NCBI RefSeq assembly: GCF_030272615.1
Contig: NC_081408.1
Location: 311,567,118 to 311,631,117, forward strand
DNA: 64,000 bases
Reading direction: 5' to 3'
DNA from: Cryptomeria japonica
Lineage: Eukaryota > Streptophyta > Pinopsida > Cupressales > Cupressaceae
A program made the position numbers and the translations under genes. Below the pieces are notes generated by a model. The model saw only the letters and a list, made by a program, of their open reading frames with translations. It had not been told where the DNA came from and did not search any database. This document shows positions 12,241 to 23,831 of this stretch, piece after piece. Numbering within the stretch: position 1 is the stretch's first letter; each line of letters begins with the position of its first letter.

Positions 12241-13613
12241 AATGAAACTCGCTATGAGTTCCTAGTGGATAACCTTTTGGTTCCCTCATATCAGATCACT
12301 CCTACTGAGATGATATGTGTCATTGGTCTTGATTCCCAGTTATACGGTTTCATTTTCACATACCTTCGTAACAACACCCTTCCTCTTGACTTATCCAACA
12401 ACCAACATCATACTTTCATTCGCTAATCTTCCTGATACGTCATTTTAGCCAATATCCTATACCGTCAAGGTCTAGATTGAACTCTCCTTAGATTTTTAGA
12501 AAGGCACAAAGCTCAGATTGCGTTACATGAAGTTCATGAAGGAATATGTGGTCCACATCCTAGTGGTCCTACCTTAGCCAAGAAACTCATTAGGACTGGA
12601 TATTACTAGCCCAATATGGAAAAAGACTCACATCAGTTTGTCAATAAATGTAAGCAATGTCAAATTCATGGAGACCTTATTCATGCGCCAGCACAATAAG
12701 TTCAATCAATTGCGACTCCTTGGCCCTTTTGTCAGTGGGGCCTTGATCTCATAGGCAAGATTCACCCTCCTTCTTCCAATCGCCATAAATTCATTATCAC
12801 TGCCACAAAGTATTTCACAAAATGGATTGAGGTCATGCCTCTTACACAAGTCACTAGAAAAAAAATTTCTACATTCATTTTAACTATATCATTTGTTAGT
12901 ACGGTATTCCTCTTTCCATCATCACTGATAACGGATGTCCTTTGAAAAACTAGGATGTTCATAAACTTTGTGATTGCTTCCATATTACCCATCATTTCTC
13001 CACTCCCTATTACCCCCAAGGTAATGGTCAAGCTGAGGCATCTAATAAAACTATTCTTAAAATCCTCAAAAAGACAGTCGATGACATTGGCCGAAATTGG
13101 CATATCCAACTCAATCTCACACTTTGGGCTTATCGCACAAGTGTTCACACACCTACATGAGCCACACCTTATTCATTTGTCTATGGTGCTGAAGCTATCT
13201 TGCCTATTGAGGTCGAGCTACTATCTTTATGAGTCTATTTGAAAAACATTATCAATGATGAAGACTATAGGGTCTCTCGCTTACAAGAACTAGAACTATT
13301 AGATGAATGAAGACAAACTGCCTTTAATCATCTCAAGGCTTATCAACAATGAATGAGTCACAGTTACAATCACAAGGTATAGCCTCACACATTTGAGTTA
13401 GGTGACTTATTTCTCAAATAAAATCCTAAAAATCAGCAAGACAGAGAGAAGAAGGGCAAGTTCGAACCAAATTGGCTTGGTCCTTACATCATCACAATAG
13501 CCTATGGATCTGGTGCATATCAACTCTCAAACCTAGAGGGCGAACCTTTGGAGGATCCTATCAACAACATGCATCTTCATAGGTTTTATACACAACTCTT
13601 CAAAATATCCTAA
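12241..13613 (+). pseudogene. pol: Elt-2 integrase
   Basis: Integrase with frameshifts. The HHCC zinc domain is at about 12520-12690 (HEVHEGICGPHPSGPTLAKK, then KCKQCQIHGD; one stop at about 12607). The DDE core starts with WGLDLIG (about 12737) and TKYFTKWIEVMPLTQ. The frame shifts near 12880 and resumes as the NGQAEASNKT block (catalytic Glu) near 13022. A GPY/F-type motif (WLGPYIITIA) is at about 13472. The frame ends at TAA 13611-13613. No chromodomain was seen. The catalytic residues are largely preserved, but the frame could not be translated as it stands. Confidence 0.85.
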
Positions 13614-15189
13614 TTTTAAAATACAAAAAAATTAAAATATAAAAAAATATACAAAAAAATAAAAAAATATCAAAAATATAAAAAATAAAAATATAAAAAT
13701 TGTTACTTGGTGAAAACCTAGCAAACAAGGTCCTTGTGACACAAAAAATTTTGAAAAATAAAAAAAGTAAAGAGAAATAAACTCATCCAACAGTGAAAAC
13801 TTGGTCACTAGTGCCATGTGTAGAGACATTACTCCTCCCTCCTTTAGGATTCACTTTCATCTCTTCACTTTGCACATACTCATAGCCTATCCATCCATAA
13901 TAAATCAGCTCATATATGTGGCTAAGGAAAATCCTACATCTAGTGATGGGTGTAGAACTAAGATCATCACACGTTCTGAGGAGTATAGTTTCTTCCAACT
14001 TTCTTTTGTCTATCCACGCACAATTCACAATAAAGAAACATTTGCATTGCCAGTCCACAATAAAGTTCTGTCTTCTCCGCAATAAAGTATTAGTTTCATG
14101 GATTTAGTCAGTTTCAAATGGGACACAAGCAGCAATTAGCTTCAACAAATAAAATCTTTCAATAGACTCAGACAACATTATGGTTCAGTGCTATTTATCC
14201 TTTTGTGAAAGTAAACATTGTGACCACAATCAAATAGACTTATACAAGTGACAAGAGACACTAAACTTGAGGACTACAGTGGATGTTGGTGTCGAGTCTT
14301 GGTTTTCTTTTGATTTTATCTTTCTGGTGACATGTCTTTTATCTTTTCTAGGATGTCTCTGACTAGAGATTTTATCTCCAGGATGTCTTTGACTAGAAAG
14401 GAGAGGATGGGGTATCGTCACCTATTTTTCTTTGTTGTTTGTGGATTGTCTCTTAGTAATGCCATGATTTGTCCAAGGATATGAGGACACTAATAGTCTA
14501 GTGTGAACTGGGGCATTCCTTGTTTGCAACTGTTTGATCTCCATGCAAATGGGTACAATGACTTTCTGGGTCGAACATATATCTTGATTGTCATAACCTA
14601 TGTTCCATAATAAAGCTCAATGATGATAATGCACAAGAAGCTCTTTGACTTCCATATCTTGTACCTTCCATCCCCATTTCTTGATTGAACTCCATCATCC
14701 TTCTTGAGTTTGTGTAGCCCGCTATCACATGACTGAGTATAATGAGACACCAAAAATATTTGCCTTTCGTGTAGTTTGCACCTGCATCATCACATGTTAG
14801 CATATCTCATTTCCCACATACATATAGATATCACAATTACATCACATCCTACACACAATACATGTTAGAATATTTAACATTCTTATCATATTCATCTACA
14901 TTTCATACATTCACATTTGCATCATGCATAAACATATAAAACATAAAAGAACAAAAAAATTGCATTTCATCATGTACACATTTGCATCCATATCATAAGC
15001 ATCATTAGACATATAGAAGCATCACATAGGTACACATGCATATAGCTTCCACAAGGATGAATCATCTCATATATATATATCAAAATCATAAGTGTCATGA
15101 TATAATGATGTCAAAATATCATATGGCTACAATCACCCAAAGGTGTCATCATACAAAATGGTACCAAACTGATACATAGGGAGCCCTCT
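13614..15189 (+). other. Elt-2 spacer between integrase and antisense ORF
   Basis: About 1.6 kb with no supported gene. It begins with an A-rich stretch (13615-13775) of repeated aaaaatataaaaa. The remainder is AT-rich with scattered short ORFs that show no motif. A small duplication near 14340-14400 repeats a 'ggatgtctytgactaga' unit twice. Confidence 0.5.
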
Positions 15190-17000
15190 AAGGCTACGAT
15201 TAACTCCCTCCCTCAGAGCAGGCTGGCCTCGATGGAGTCTGTGCCTTGGAAGGACCCACCCCTAGATCATCTCTCATGCCCCCTCTATCTGATGGTGGAG
15301 GAGGACCCATGACCCCACCACTAGACTCCTGTCGCCTGTCTCTCCCTCTAGTGGACGTCGTAGTCTATGATGGTCTCCAGAAGCTCCTATCCCACTGATC
15401 TGGTGGTACCAATCCATAGTATAGATCTCTCCAGTAGGCTATCTCCCCCCTGCCTGCAGAACATAGGCGTATCTGGCCCCTGTGTCCTCCGTTTCCTACT
15501 TGCCTACCCTCAGTGCTATCTCAGCCTCTATATACCATTGAATATCCTGATCCCTCTTCCACTTAGTGTCCCTTAGCTATCTCCCAAGCCTCACTCCATC
15601 CCTCTCTAGATCCTGGATCTCATATGTTTGTCCCTGGCAGATCTCCCTAAAGGCTAATAGCTCATCCTTCTCCTCTCTTGCCTCAACCTATTCCTGTGGC
15701 TGCTCCTCTCCCCGTCCCCGTCCTTGTACTTGTCTAGGAACCTATGCTACTGGCACCTATAACAACAATCCACCTCTACCCCTCACTACATGCACCTGTC
15801 TCTCCTCTCTGCCCTCTCTCCTCTAAGCCACTCTACTCTCTACCATTGTGCCCCACCTCTGCCATTGGCCTCTACCTCCACCATCCCCACTATCATCTCC
15901 ATCACCTCCACCGTCTCCCTCTATCAGCTCCCTTGGATCCGTCAATTGTGGAAATGGATGCTCTCCCTAATATGCAGTGTACTTTGCATCCATCCTTGCA
16001 TTCTCTACATCGGCCCATGTGTCCCAAGGCCCTAAATGCACCTGATCTCTCATAGTCTATGCATACATCCCTGACCCCCGTGGCATCCATTTTATCCTAT
16101 CGAACTACCTGCATACCATGTCTATCAACTACCTCTCAATGATATATGGTATCTGACCAATCAGATACCTGCTCCTGAACATATATGGCAGCTCCACTGC
16201 ATCATTCTCCCACTCCTCATAGTCTAGATAAGGCCTCCATACTATACTATCTATCTCATAAATCACCCTGTGCCAATACTTCAGCCTCCCAATCTGTGGT
16301 TGAGAAGTAATCATATCATACAGATGTGCATAGTTGTGCCCATGTCCTCTACCTCTAAAGTGTATCAGTCATGTAATTGGCAAATGCTCATATGCCCATA
16401 CCTGCAATAGTGTCACTCTACATCCTAATCATGTTGATCCATGATATACAAACTGATGTAGCTCATAGTCCAAGTGTGCTAGCAGACATGACCCCCATGC
16501 AAACCTAGTGTGCTCAGTCACCAATGTCTTCAGAGTCCTCCCCCATCCCATAGCCAAACCTTGTGTTGCCCTGTCCAGATAGAGGAACCCATTGATCACT
16601 CCTACCAATACCACTGATAGTGCCAATCCTCTCACTGTCATGGTGTCCCAAGCCACATGTCCAGCCCTCATCTCCAGTCTTGGATCCTGAAACACTCGTC
16701 TCAGTGTATCCCTATCTCCCTCTTGATTGTAAGGAACTAACTCCCCAACAATCGGTATCCATAGTATCCTATATACATCCTTCAAGGTGACTGTCAGCTC
16801 ATTCATCGGCAAATGAAAAGTGCATGTCTCTGAGTGCCATCTCTCGGCTAATGCAGTCAGCAAACCCATTTTCATCTAAAACTCAAGCACATACATAATG
16901 TATCACAATCCCATAACCTCCACGACTTCTCTATCCTAGAATGTTAGCTCTGATCACAAACTCTGAGTTGAAGGGAATCTCTCCTGTGATTCCAACATAG
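15190..17000 (-). pseudogene. Elt-2 antisense ORF with plant mobile domain (PMD)
   Basis: Minus-strand frame opposite in sense to pol. The most intact stretch is 16875-16429 (148 codons): LLTALAERWHSETCTFHLP, ELTVTLKDVYRILWIPIVGE, TLRRVFQDPR and WGSCLLAHLDYELHQF. This is the plant mobile domain (aminotransferase-like PMD, as in MAIN/MAIL1 and many transposons). It continues at 16314-16129 (YWHRVIYEIDSIVWRPYLDY). The C-terminal part (15960-15190) is Gly/Asp/Arg-rich with many stops. An in-frame TAG precedes the ATG at 16875 and readable codons continue upstream to about 17000, so the original start was further upstream. Antisense ORFs at this position are known in Tat elements. Function is unproven. 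Confidence 0.8.
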
Positions 17001-17040
17001 GTAGGTACTCCTGCAGTCAAGAAAATCAACTGTGTCAATC

Positions 17041-17300
17041 CTAGTAGTACCCCATGTTCATCACAAAGTGCTGGTTTTTATCCTAGTGCTTATATCTATC
17101 ATATGACACTCTATAATAGTGGTACTCCCTATTCATCACAAAGTGCTACTTTTTATCCTAGTACTTAAATCTATCATATGGCACTCTATCCTAGTAGTAC
17201 TCCCTGTCCATCACAAAGTGTTTCTTTTTTATCATAGTGCTTATATCTATCATATGGCACTCTATCCTAGTAGTGCTCCCTATTCATCACAAAGTGTTGC
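17041..17300 (+). repeat. 75-bp tandem repeat (about 3.4 units) in Elt-2
   Basis: The anchor tcacaaagtg recurs at 17061, 17136, 17211 and 17287, giving periods of 75, 75 and 76. It lies just upstream of the antisense PMD ORF in that ORF's orientation, so it may sit in its promoter or leader. Confidence 0.85.
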
Positions 17301-18384
17301 TTGTATCTTTTAAGGCACCTGCTTGACTGTATCCTCTCAATAGCTTATCCAATTGAAAATGTATGTTCTATCACAAAATTGTCAATTTCAGCCTAATCCA
17401 ATTGGAAACATATTTTCTATCACAGAATTGTCAATTTCTAATGGTACTCTTTGTTCATCACAAAGTGCCTTGCTCTATCCTATCATAGGGTCTCTGCTTG
17501 AGTGTATCCTCTTGAGTAGTGTCCTGATTGCAAACTTATGTTCTATCACAAAATTGTTAATCCTAGCCCTATCTTCTATCCTAGTCTTCCCTAGAGGACA
17601 AGCTTGAGTGTATCCTCTCAGCAACTTATCTAGTCGACAACGTATGTTTATCATAGAACTGTCAATTTGACCTTGAAGACATACATGTGCTTGTATACTT
17701 CACAAATGTGCCTTCTCTACACAGACGCGCTTGAATCACACAAACGTGCTTTTGTTCAGCAAACATGCACTTGTCCTACACAAACGTGCCTACATTTCAT
17801 AGATGCGCTCACATTGGACATAGATGCTACTGAAATCATAGATGCAACTAGCACAAACATAGATGTGCCTATGCGCCTGGAACCAATACAGACATGCCTT
17901 GGCATTTTTCCCCCCACTTGAAAAGTTTTGGCAACCTACCTAAAACACATTTATTACCCTACAGAACATGCATTTATGACAATAATTGATGCAACAAAGT
18001 ACAAGGAGGTCTTGTGGTACTTATCGACTCTCCTGCATCTATTGGCATCTGATATCAGTGAACGCGATTGAATCTGTGCACCAATGCCATCGCTGTTGAC
18101 TGTTGACTTCTCTTTTCTCTCTCTGCACTCTGATCTGTTAGGTGTGTGGATGACAATGAGGATGTTTTCCCTCGTATTCTATCCTATAGACTACCATAGC
18201 CCTACTCTCCCGAGTCAGTCTCCTTTATCCCGTGACTCTGTCACTCTATCCTATCTTGTCAATCCTTTCTAGCCATTCTTTCTTATCCAAAGATTGTCTG
18301 CGATCTTTTAAAACATTTTCATCCAATCTCTCGAGGGGGCATATCATTCCCATCTTGGGGCAGCATTGTATCAGTTCATCTTAT
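17301..18384 (+). other. Elt-2 3' non-coding region with motif cluster
   Basis: No gene seen. At 17360-17660 a degenerate unit resembling 'atgttctatcacaaaattgtcaa' occurs four times. At 17690-17900 a cluster of cacaaacgtgcc-type motifs is the reverse complement of the leader motif near 4600 and 6020. The rest is pyrimidine-rich (18080-18380). Confidence 0.5.
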
Positions 18385-18426
18385 CTTCTTTGAAACAATG
18401 TGACAAGCTGCATTGTTTCAAAGAGG
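18385..18426 (+). promoter_or_regulatory. Inverted repeat (hairpin) at the Elt-2 PPT
   Basis: Arms 18385-18400 and 18411-18426 are 16 nt with one mismatch and enclose a 10-nt loop (18401-18410). The right arm overlaps the polypurine tract, so an RNA stem could hide or present it. Confidence 0.75.
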
Positions 18427-18433
18427 GGCAAAA
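18421..18433 (+). promoter_or_regulatory. Elt-2 polypurine tract
   Basis: aagaggggcaaaa lies directly upstream of the 3' LTR, the expected position for the primer of plus-strand DNA synthesis. A single C interrupts the purines. Confidence 0.8.
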
Positions 18434-19185
18434 TGTAGACACCTAAAATTGTCATGTCTAATTAAATAAGTATTTTTAATTTATGTAATTATTTTAGCCT
18501 AATTCTTCTATTAATTGAATAAATATTTATTTATTTAATTAATTCATTTATCCTCTTCTAACCTTATTTGTCATTTAAATAAATACTTTTATTTATTTAA
18601 ATTGTCCTTTTTCTAAATTAAATTGATACTTTTATCCCACTTCTTCTATTAATTAAATAAATCTTTATTTATTTAATTAATTCATTAGACTTTTATACCC
18701 ATGACACATGTCATTCATCTCTTAATTCCTACACTACCTACCCTCTCATTATTTTCTTATTTCTTCTACCTACCCTCTAATCCTAGCCGGCCATTTATCT
18801 TTTACACTTCTCAATCTTTTCTCTCCATTTCCTATAGTGTCTTCTATATAAGGAGATTCTTCTTTCATTATCAATCCTCCTCAACTAGCATTCAAACTTT
18901 CATATACGATCTAGCTATCAACCACATTTCCATTCTTTGTTGAGCTCTTGTGCACACATAAAATCTGAGAGAAAATATATCAAGCAAGATCAATGGAGAT
19001 AGGAAGAATGGAGATCCAAACCCTACTGGACATGTGATGGTATAATCTTTGTGATTTTAGTTGATTGGCATTGTCTTAGGTAATCTTCATATGTTATGGT
19101 GGATCTTTGTTGTTGTTAGACTAGGGTTTTGTGGTTGAATTCATTTAGTCTTTCAATATTGTTGTTTCCATTTTTACCATAAACA
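18434..19185 (+). repeat. Elt-2 3' LTR
   Basis: Direct repeat of 3633-4333. It begins tgtagacacc, ends cataaaca, and is followed by target duplication gtatc. TATATAAG is conserved at 18845-18852. Confidence 0.93.
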
Positions 19186-19190
19186 GTATC

Positions 19191-20184
19191 TATGCCTTAT
19201 ATTCTTTACTTTTTGATGCTATTCAAAATATTAATGATGATTAAGAACTGGCAATTCCCCTATTTACAAAGTGCTTACAAAGGGGAAATCAGCTTAGAAT
19301 GATGTCTATGGCCTATAAATTCATGTTGAGAGACCACATGCACTCCAACCAACATATTTGTTGGTGAAATCAATGTAGAAAGCCCAAATTTTTCTAGAAA
19401 ATATAGAAAGAAAGGTAAGGGTATTCATGAAGAGTTTTAGTGAATTAGAACAAATTTTTTTGTCGGATATTGAAGATAGAGAAGGGGCAGTCAAGCCTTT
19501 GCAATTTTGGAAGAGGCAGAGAGAGTCATCAATACCTAGGTAAAAATGATTTTTGATGGGGTAAATATGGATATGCTGGAGGATAGCATGGATAAAATAA
19601 TTACTACATGATTATTTTTTGAAAATTTTGAAAGAGAGGCAAACCAAGTAGCCATTAAGTATATTCCATAAGGGGAAAAGTTGATGAAGTCATGAATTTC
19701 AATTGGCCATCTGATGAAGACTACAATGCATGGAGTAGCATGTATCTGAATGATGAATAGAAAGTTGTAAACTATTTGCATAACTTCTTTTTTGGTCTTC
19801 TAGTGCCAGATATTTTGGAACCCGTATAACAAGATGGGAGTAATTTTTATCTTGAGTTTTGAAGAAGGCGACTACATATTTTGATCCTACGTAAGCAAGT
19901 TCGAGGATGATTATTTTGTATAATAGAATGCAGTTATATGTAGTCATTATGAGATGACAGGTGTATCCTTTGGTCTCAAGTTTGTTTTCTCCCTTGATTT
20001 TTATAAAAGGAAATTTAGGGATATGAGACGGGGTTCAAAATTTTGGTCCCATGAGTGTTCTAAATTTTTGTTTCCAAATAGCAAATCCTAGGTGAAACAA
20101 AACAGTTGTAAAAGGTTAATTTATAGAGAAAAAATAGAAAGAGTCTTGTGTCTGTAATTTTTGCAGGTTCTTGAAGGAGTTATG
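19191..20184 (+). pseudogene. lORF inside Elt-1 LTR1, segment 3
   Basis: Resumes the Elt-1 LTR after Elt-2 and matches 56276-57265 in LTR2. The lORF frame is still followable in pieces, though stops are frequent. The equivalent LTR2 stretch at 56446-56637 keeps a 63-codon charged helix (ENRERKVRELMKSFSELEQN). Frame traces fade out around 20130. Ends at the Elt-3 insertion (ttatg, 20180-20184). Confidence 0.5.
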
Positions 20185-23100
20185 TGTTGGTTCCCAAAAT
20201 GGATGACGTGTTTACACTGCTTACAGGGTAGAGACCAAGATAATTTCCTCCAAATATCTATGGAGAGCCACCTCCAACTATCAATATCTATCAGGCTTGG
20301 ACCAAAAATAACAAGGACAGAAAGTCCTTCTACGCTTTAGGCTCTATAGAACTAGGGAGGGTGATCCCCTCAGTAAGATATCCTATTCTCTGCAATGATA
20401 CTCAGAAACACAGAAAACAAAGAAGATTATCTCATAATAAGACTCAATAGAAAGGGAGAATGCTCAAGGATGGAAAATTCTTAAGTGATACTCAACCTTA
20501 AGCTGGAGTATGAGAGAGGGTGAGACAACTTTTAGAAAATACATAAATCTTAGCAAATGATTGTTTTGATTTTTTTAAGATTCGTTCTGAGAGATCATAA
20601 AGAAGATAAAACTAGAAACTGATAACCTAATGAGATTTGCTAGTGGATACCAGTGCCTTATTCATTTGGATTACAAAGTCTATGAAAAGTGCTACTAAAA
20701 ATATGATAAAATTTTATCTAATAGCTAGTCTAACCTGAAACAATACTACCTTACAATATTTCTCTGCTTATAATCCTTCATCTAAACTACTTATCAAATC
20801 TTATCTCGAGCCTTATTTCCTCTGTAAACTCATTCAAGCATTTTAATTAACCCCTTGGACTAAATAATTGAATAGAAGAATACATACATCATAATAATGC
20901 AGTAAACAAATGAAACCCTTGATCCCATTTGCTTAAAAGAAGATAAAATCGCACAAAGGAGAGTAAAGATTGGGAAAAATATATTTAAATTAATACCATA
21001 ACTATCTTTTATTAGATGATAACCAACAAATTACAATACACAATGACCCACTTGAAAAAGGGGAACTTGCAACTATTCTTTTAAATTTTTTCTTTGCAAA
21101 ATAGTATTATAGTCCCTCTTATTTCCTACAACTCTCTAGAACTATTTTGTACCTAACCCTGCAGAAAAGATCTATTTTATAGAGATATTTCTCAGAAAAT
21201 TTTGACCCTAACTAATGGCCTTGAATTCCCTTTTATAGAAAAGAAGGGAGTGACAAGCTTCAGGGCATGAGACACTTGTCAACAAAATTGAGCCTTAGAG
21301 GCTGCACACAATTCTTCTTATAAATCACTCCTTATCTGCATGTTGGCGCCCATGATGAGGTGGAACCAAAATTTCCAATTGATTATTGGTAGAAACAAAA
21401 ATACTTGAGTCATGCTGATATCACCCAGACACTCCCAGATGGACCCTGAGATGCTCAGTCTGTTCCATAGAATTTCTCTTCTTGAAAAGGAAAATAGATC
21501 CCTGCATGAAACAAGACTTTCCCTCCAAATTAAAGGAAAATCTCTAGCCTTTATGCCCCGGATCAGAGAAAATGGAAAAAGGAGCTTGGGGGTCAATAGG
21601 ATTTGTTGAGAAGGCATTGTAGCTTCCCTGATGCTACAGAGATGACTGGCGACCTGTCCTTACTCGAACAAATCCTTCTTTTGGTTACCCATGAGCTCCC
21701 TCTTGGAACACTTTGCCAACGAAATGCAGAATAAGAGTGGAGAATAGGCTTGGGGTGACTTTTCTTGAAAAGAAAAGGATTTCACATGCCCTTTGGAAAT
21801 CCCCTGAGCTTTCACATCCCCTCTGGAAATGAACAACATTAAACCAGAGAAAGATTATCCATCCAGTGTCACAAAATATGCAATGACTCCATTAATAGTT
21901 CTAATTGAACACCATCCTCTTACTGATGAAGAACTACTCTTAGAAAAATGGAAAAACTTGTATTTGTTTCTACCCATTTTATCATCTGCCTAGTGAATTT
22001 ATAACCAAAAATTCCTTTCAATGTGGCGGTGTTAATCCATGTAAAGAATCATCACTTTGATATCTTCTGCTCAACTTGATAGCTACGAATTCTATCAATT
22101 ATGCCTATAACTCAAATCACCACCATTTCCTAGGCCATCACTCAATTGCCACTGGCATGTGTTTACCTTATGCAAATGATTTTATTCTGATCTTATCCCT
22201 TTTTTTAGTGTAGAGTCTCCTACTTTAGGATTTCTATCAACAAGAAAATCTCTAAATTCATCAGAGAACTCATGATTCATCACACTTGAACTGGAAGCTT
22301 ATCCAAATCCTTTCACATCTATGAGCTATTATCTTTGACTATCAAATCAATCATGAATCAACAAGTCTGAATCCCAATCGTTCTGCCTCTTCCCACGAGC
22401 TACGATTGGTGCCTCCATAATCCCTCCAAACTTCTCATTTGAAACTCAGTCGTAGATCTCATCTAACTTGGCAAATCTAACAGTCATTTCTTGCCCAATT
22501 AGTACTTTGACTTTCCAACTGTATATGTGGACCCACAAAATCCTGACTGAATAATGCCATATCATCCTTTGACCAAGCCCCATCAGCAACCTCTCTATAA
22601 GCCTTCCTGATTAGCCCCAAACACATGGCATCACCTTGTGATGTCATGGTCCATAATCTCCTTGCAACTTCCATTGCGGGAATACGCGGTCCATCTGATC
22701 TGTTCAATCTTTACCACTTTGTGTACTTCCTATCAACTATTCTTGAACTTAAAAATCAAGCACCTTTTACCTCAAGATAAAACATATTGGTTCATTATGA
22801 ACATGTACAAAGTTTTGGGACTGTTAGTAGATCAACCTTTACCACCTGTGAACCAGTATCACAATGCTTTTGGTTGGTTATGTTGCTAACCCTATCAGTT
22901 CCCGCTGATAACACGTGGCACAATCTTGCGATGCCACGGTCATTAAAATCTTTGCACCTTTGATCACGAGGAAGCATTATCCATTGGATCTATCCTTTCT
23001 TTAACAAACGGTTTGGGTATTCAGGACCTTTTGGACTTAGGAAAATACAAGTGCGGGCATAAATATTTTAAAAAAGAGACTAGTAATAGGAAAGATATGC

Positions 23101-23383
23101 GCTTGACTTAGGGAAATTATTATTTCATGAACTAGTTGATCAACATTTTCTTAGGGAATAAGATGGCCCCGCTCATGGAAAGAGTACCCTCAGTTTTAAG
23201 TGTGAAAAAGTAATAGCAAAATATATCATCACTAGGGTTTTCTTCACAAAGTGTAAGAAGTTTTGATAAACCCTAAACCCTAGAACGTGAATCATTCTCA
23301 GAGGATACAAGTAACACCTAAAAAAATTAATGTTTTGGGCTTAAAATTTGAAAATTTCATGTAATAAATTTTCAAGGCTATCA
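20185..23383 (-). repeat. Elt-3 3' LTR
   Basis: Direct repeat of 26425-29535, with about 100 bp extra near 23230-23335 that the other copy lacks. It begins tgttggttcccaaaatgg on the plus strand. The plus-strand right half (22480-23110) is the reverse-strand match of Elt-1 LTR2 at about 37700-38500. No coding sequence is supported. A minus-strand 99-codon ORF (21617-21318) is partly repeated at 27859-27617 simply because the LTRs are copies. Confidence 0.9.
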
Positions 23384-23831
23384 GTGGCTCTAGTTGAGGA
23401 CGCTCATTTCACAGGAATGAAGCAAGAGACCAGAATCTTTGATTAAAGAAGACCAACTATAGGGCAGACCAAAAAGAAATTACCTGGACATGATAACTTC
23501 AACAAAAAGAAACTACACTACCAAAGAAAACCTAACTAATCCTCATGGATAATAGCTACTTTAAGAAAATTAGAACCTCAAAGTTGTCCATGAACAAGCA
23601 ATTAAGAGGGGATTTATTTATAACTCCATTGGGCATAGAGTCAAAGAAAACCACTCTACCCCAATTCACTTGTGGCCAGCAGGATCAGACCAATTGTGAT
23701 GGCCCAAAGCCATCCACCAATATCAACCAGTGCTTTCCTCTGTCATAAACATGATTTTCTTTTGAAAGCATAAAATCTAATCTAATAAGATAAGTGGAAA
23801 ACCATTTTTTAAATTTACTGGCTATTTTTAT
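23384..23831 (-). other. Elt-3 internal 3' region, no gene seen
   Basis: About 450 bp between the gag end and the 3' LTR on the minus strand. Stops are frequent in all frames. The bases just before the LTR start (minus strand, ending AACTAGAGCCAC) match the equivalent Elt-1 sequence AACTAAAGCCAC at 37545-37556, though this is not a polypurine tract. Confidence 0.5.

Larger units (their letters stand above)
3633..19185 (+). mobile_element. Elt-2: Tat-like Ty3/gypsy retrotransposon with antisense ORF
   Basis: Complete but decayed LTR element of 15.55 kb with 5-bp target duplication gtatc (3628-3632 and 19186-19190). The empty site is visible in the other Elt-1 LTR at about 56272 (aacagtatccatgcc). 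LTRs are 3633-4333 and 18434-19185. Internal order: PBS, 2.2 kb leader, gag, protease, G-patch, RT, RNase H, second (archaeal-like) RNase H, integrase, 1.6 kb spacer, antisense plant-mobile-domain ORF, repeats, hairpin with PPT. Most of gag and pol from 7573 to about 12850 stays in one reading frame broken by stops. The dual RNase H and the antisense ORF between integrase and 3' LTR place it in the Tat lineage. Confidence 0.92.

Noticed and set aside
15367-16055. Plus-strand Ser/Pro/Leu-rich ORFs
   Set aside because: They lie antisense to the Gly/Asp-rich tail of the PMD ORF; composition explains them.
16429-16875. PMD ORF as a host gene (MAIN/MAIL1-like)
   Set aside because: It lies between integrase and 3' LTR of Elt-2, the usual place for element antisense ORFs, and is broken by stops.
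21318-21617. 99-codon minus-strand ORF in the Elt-3 LTR, also near 27617-27859
   Set aside because: Both are copies of the same LTR; conservation reflects duplication, and no motif or codon constraint is visible.
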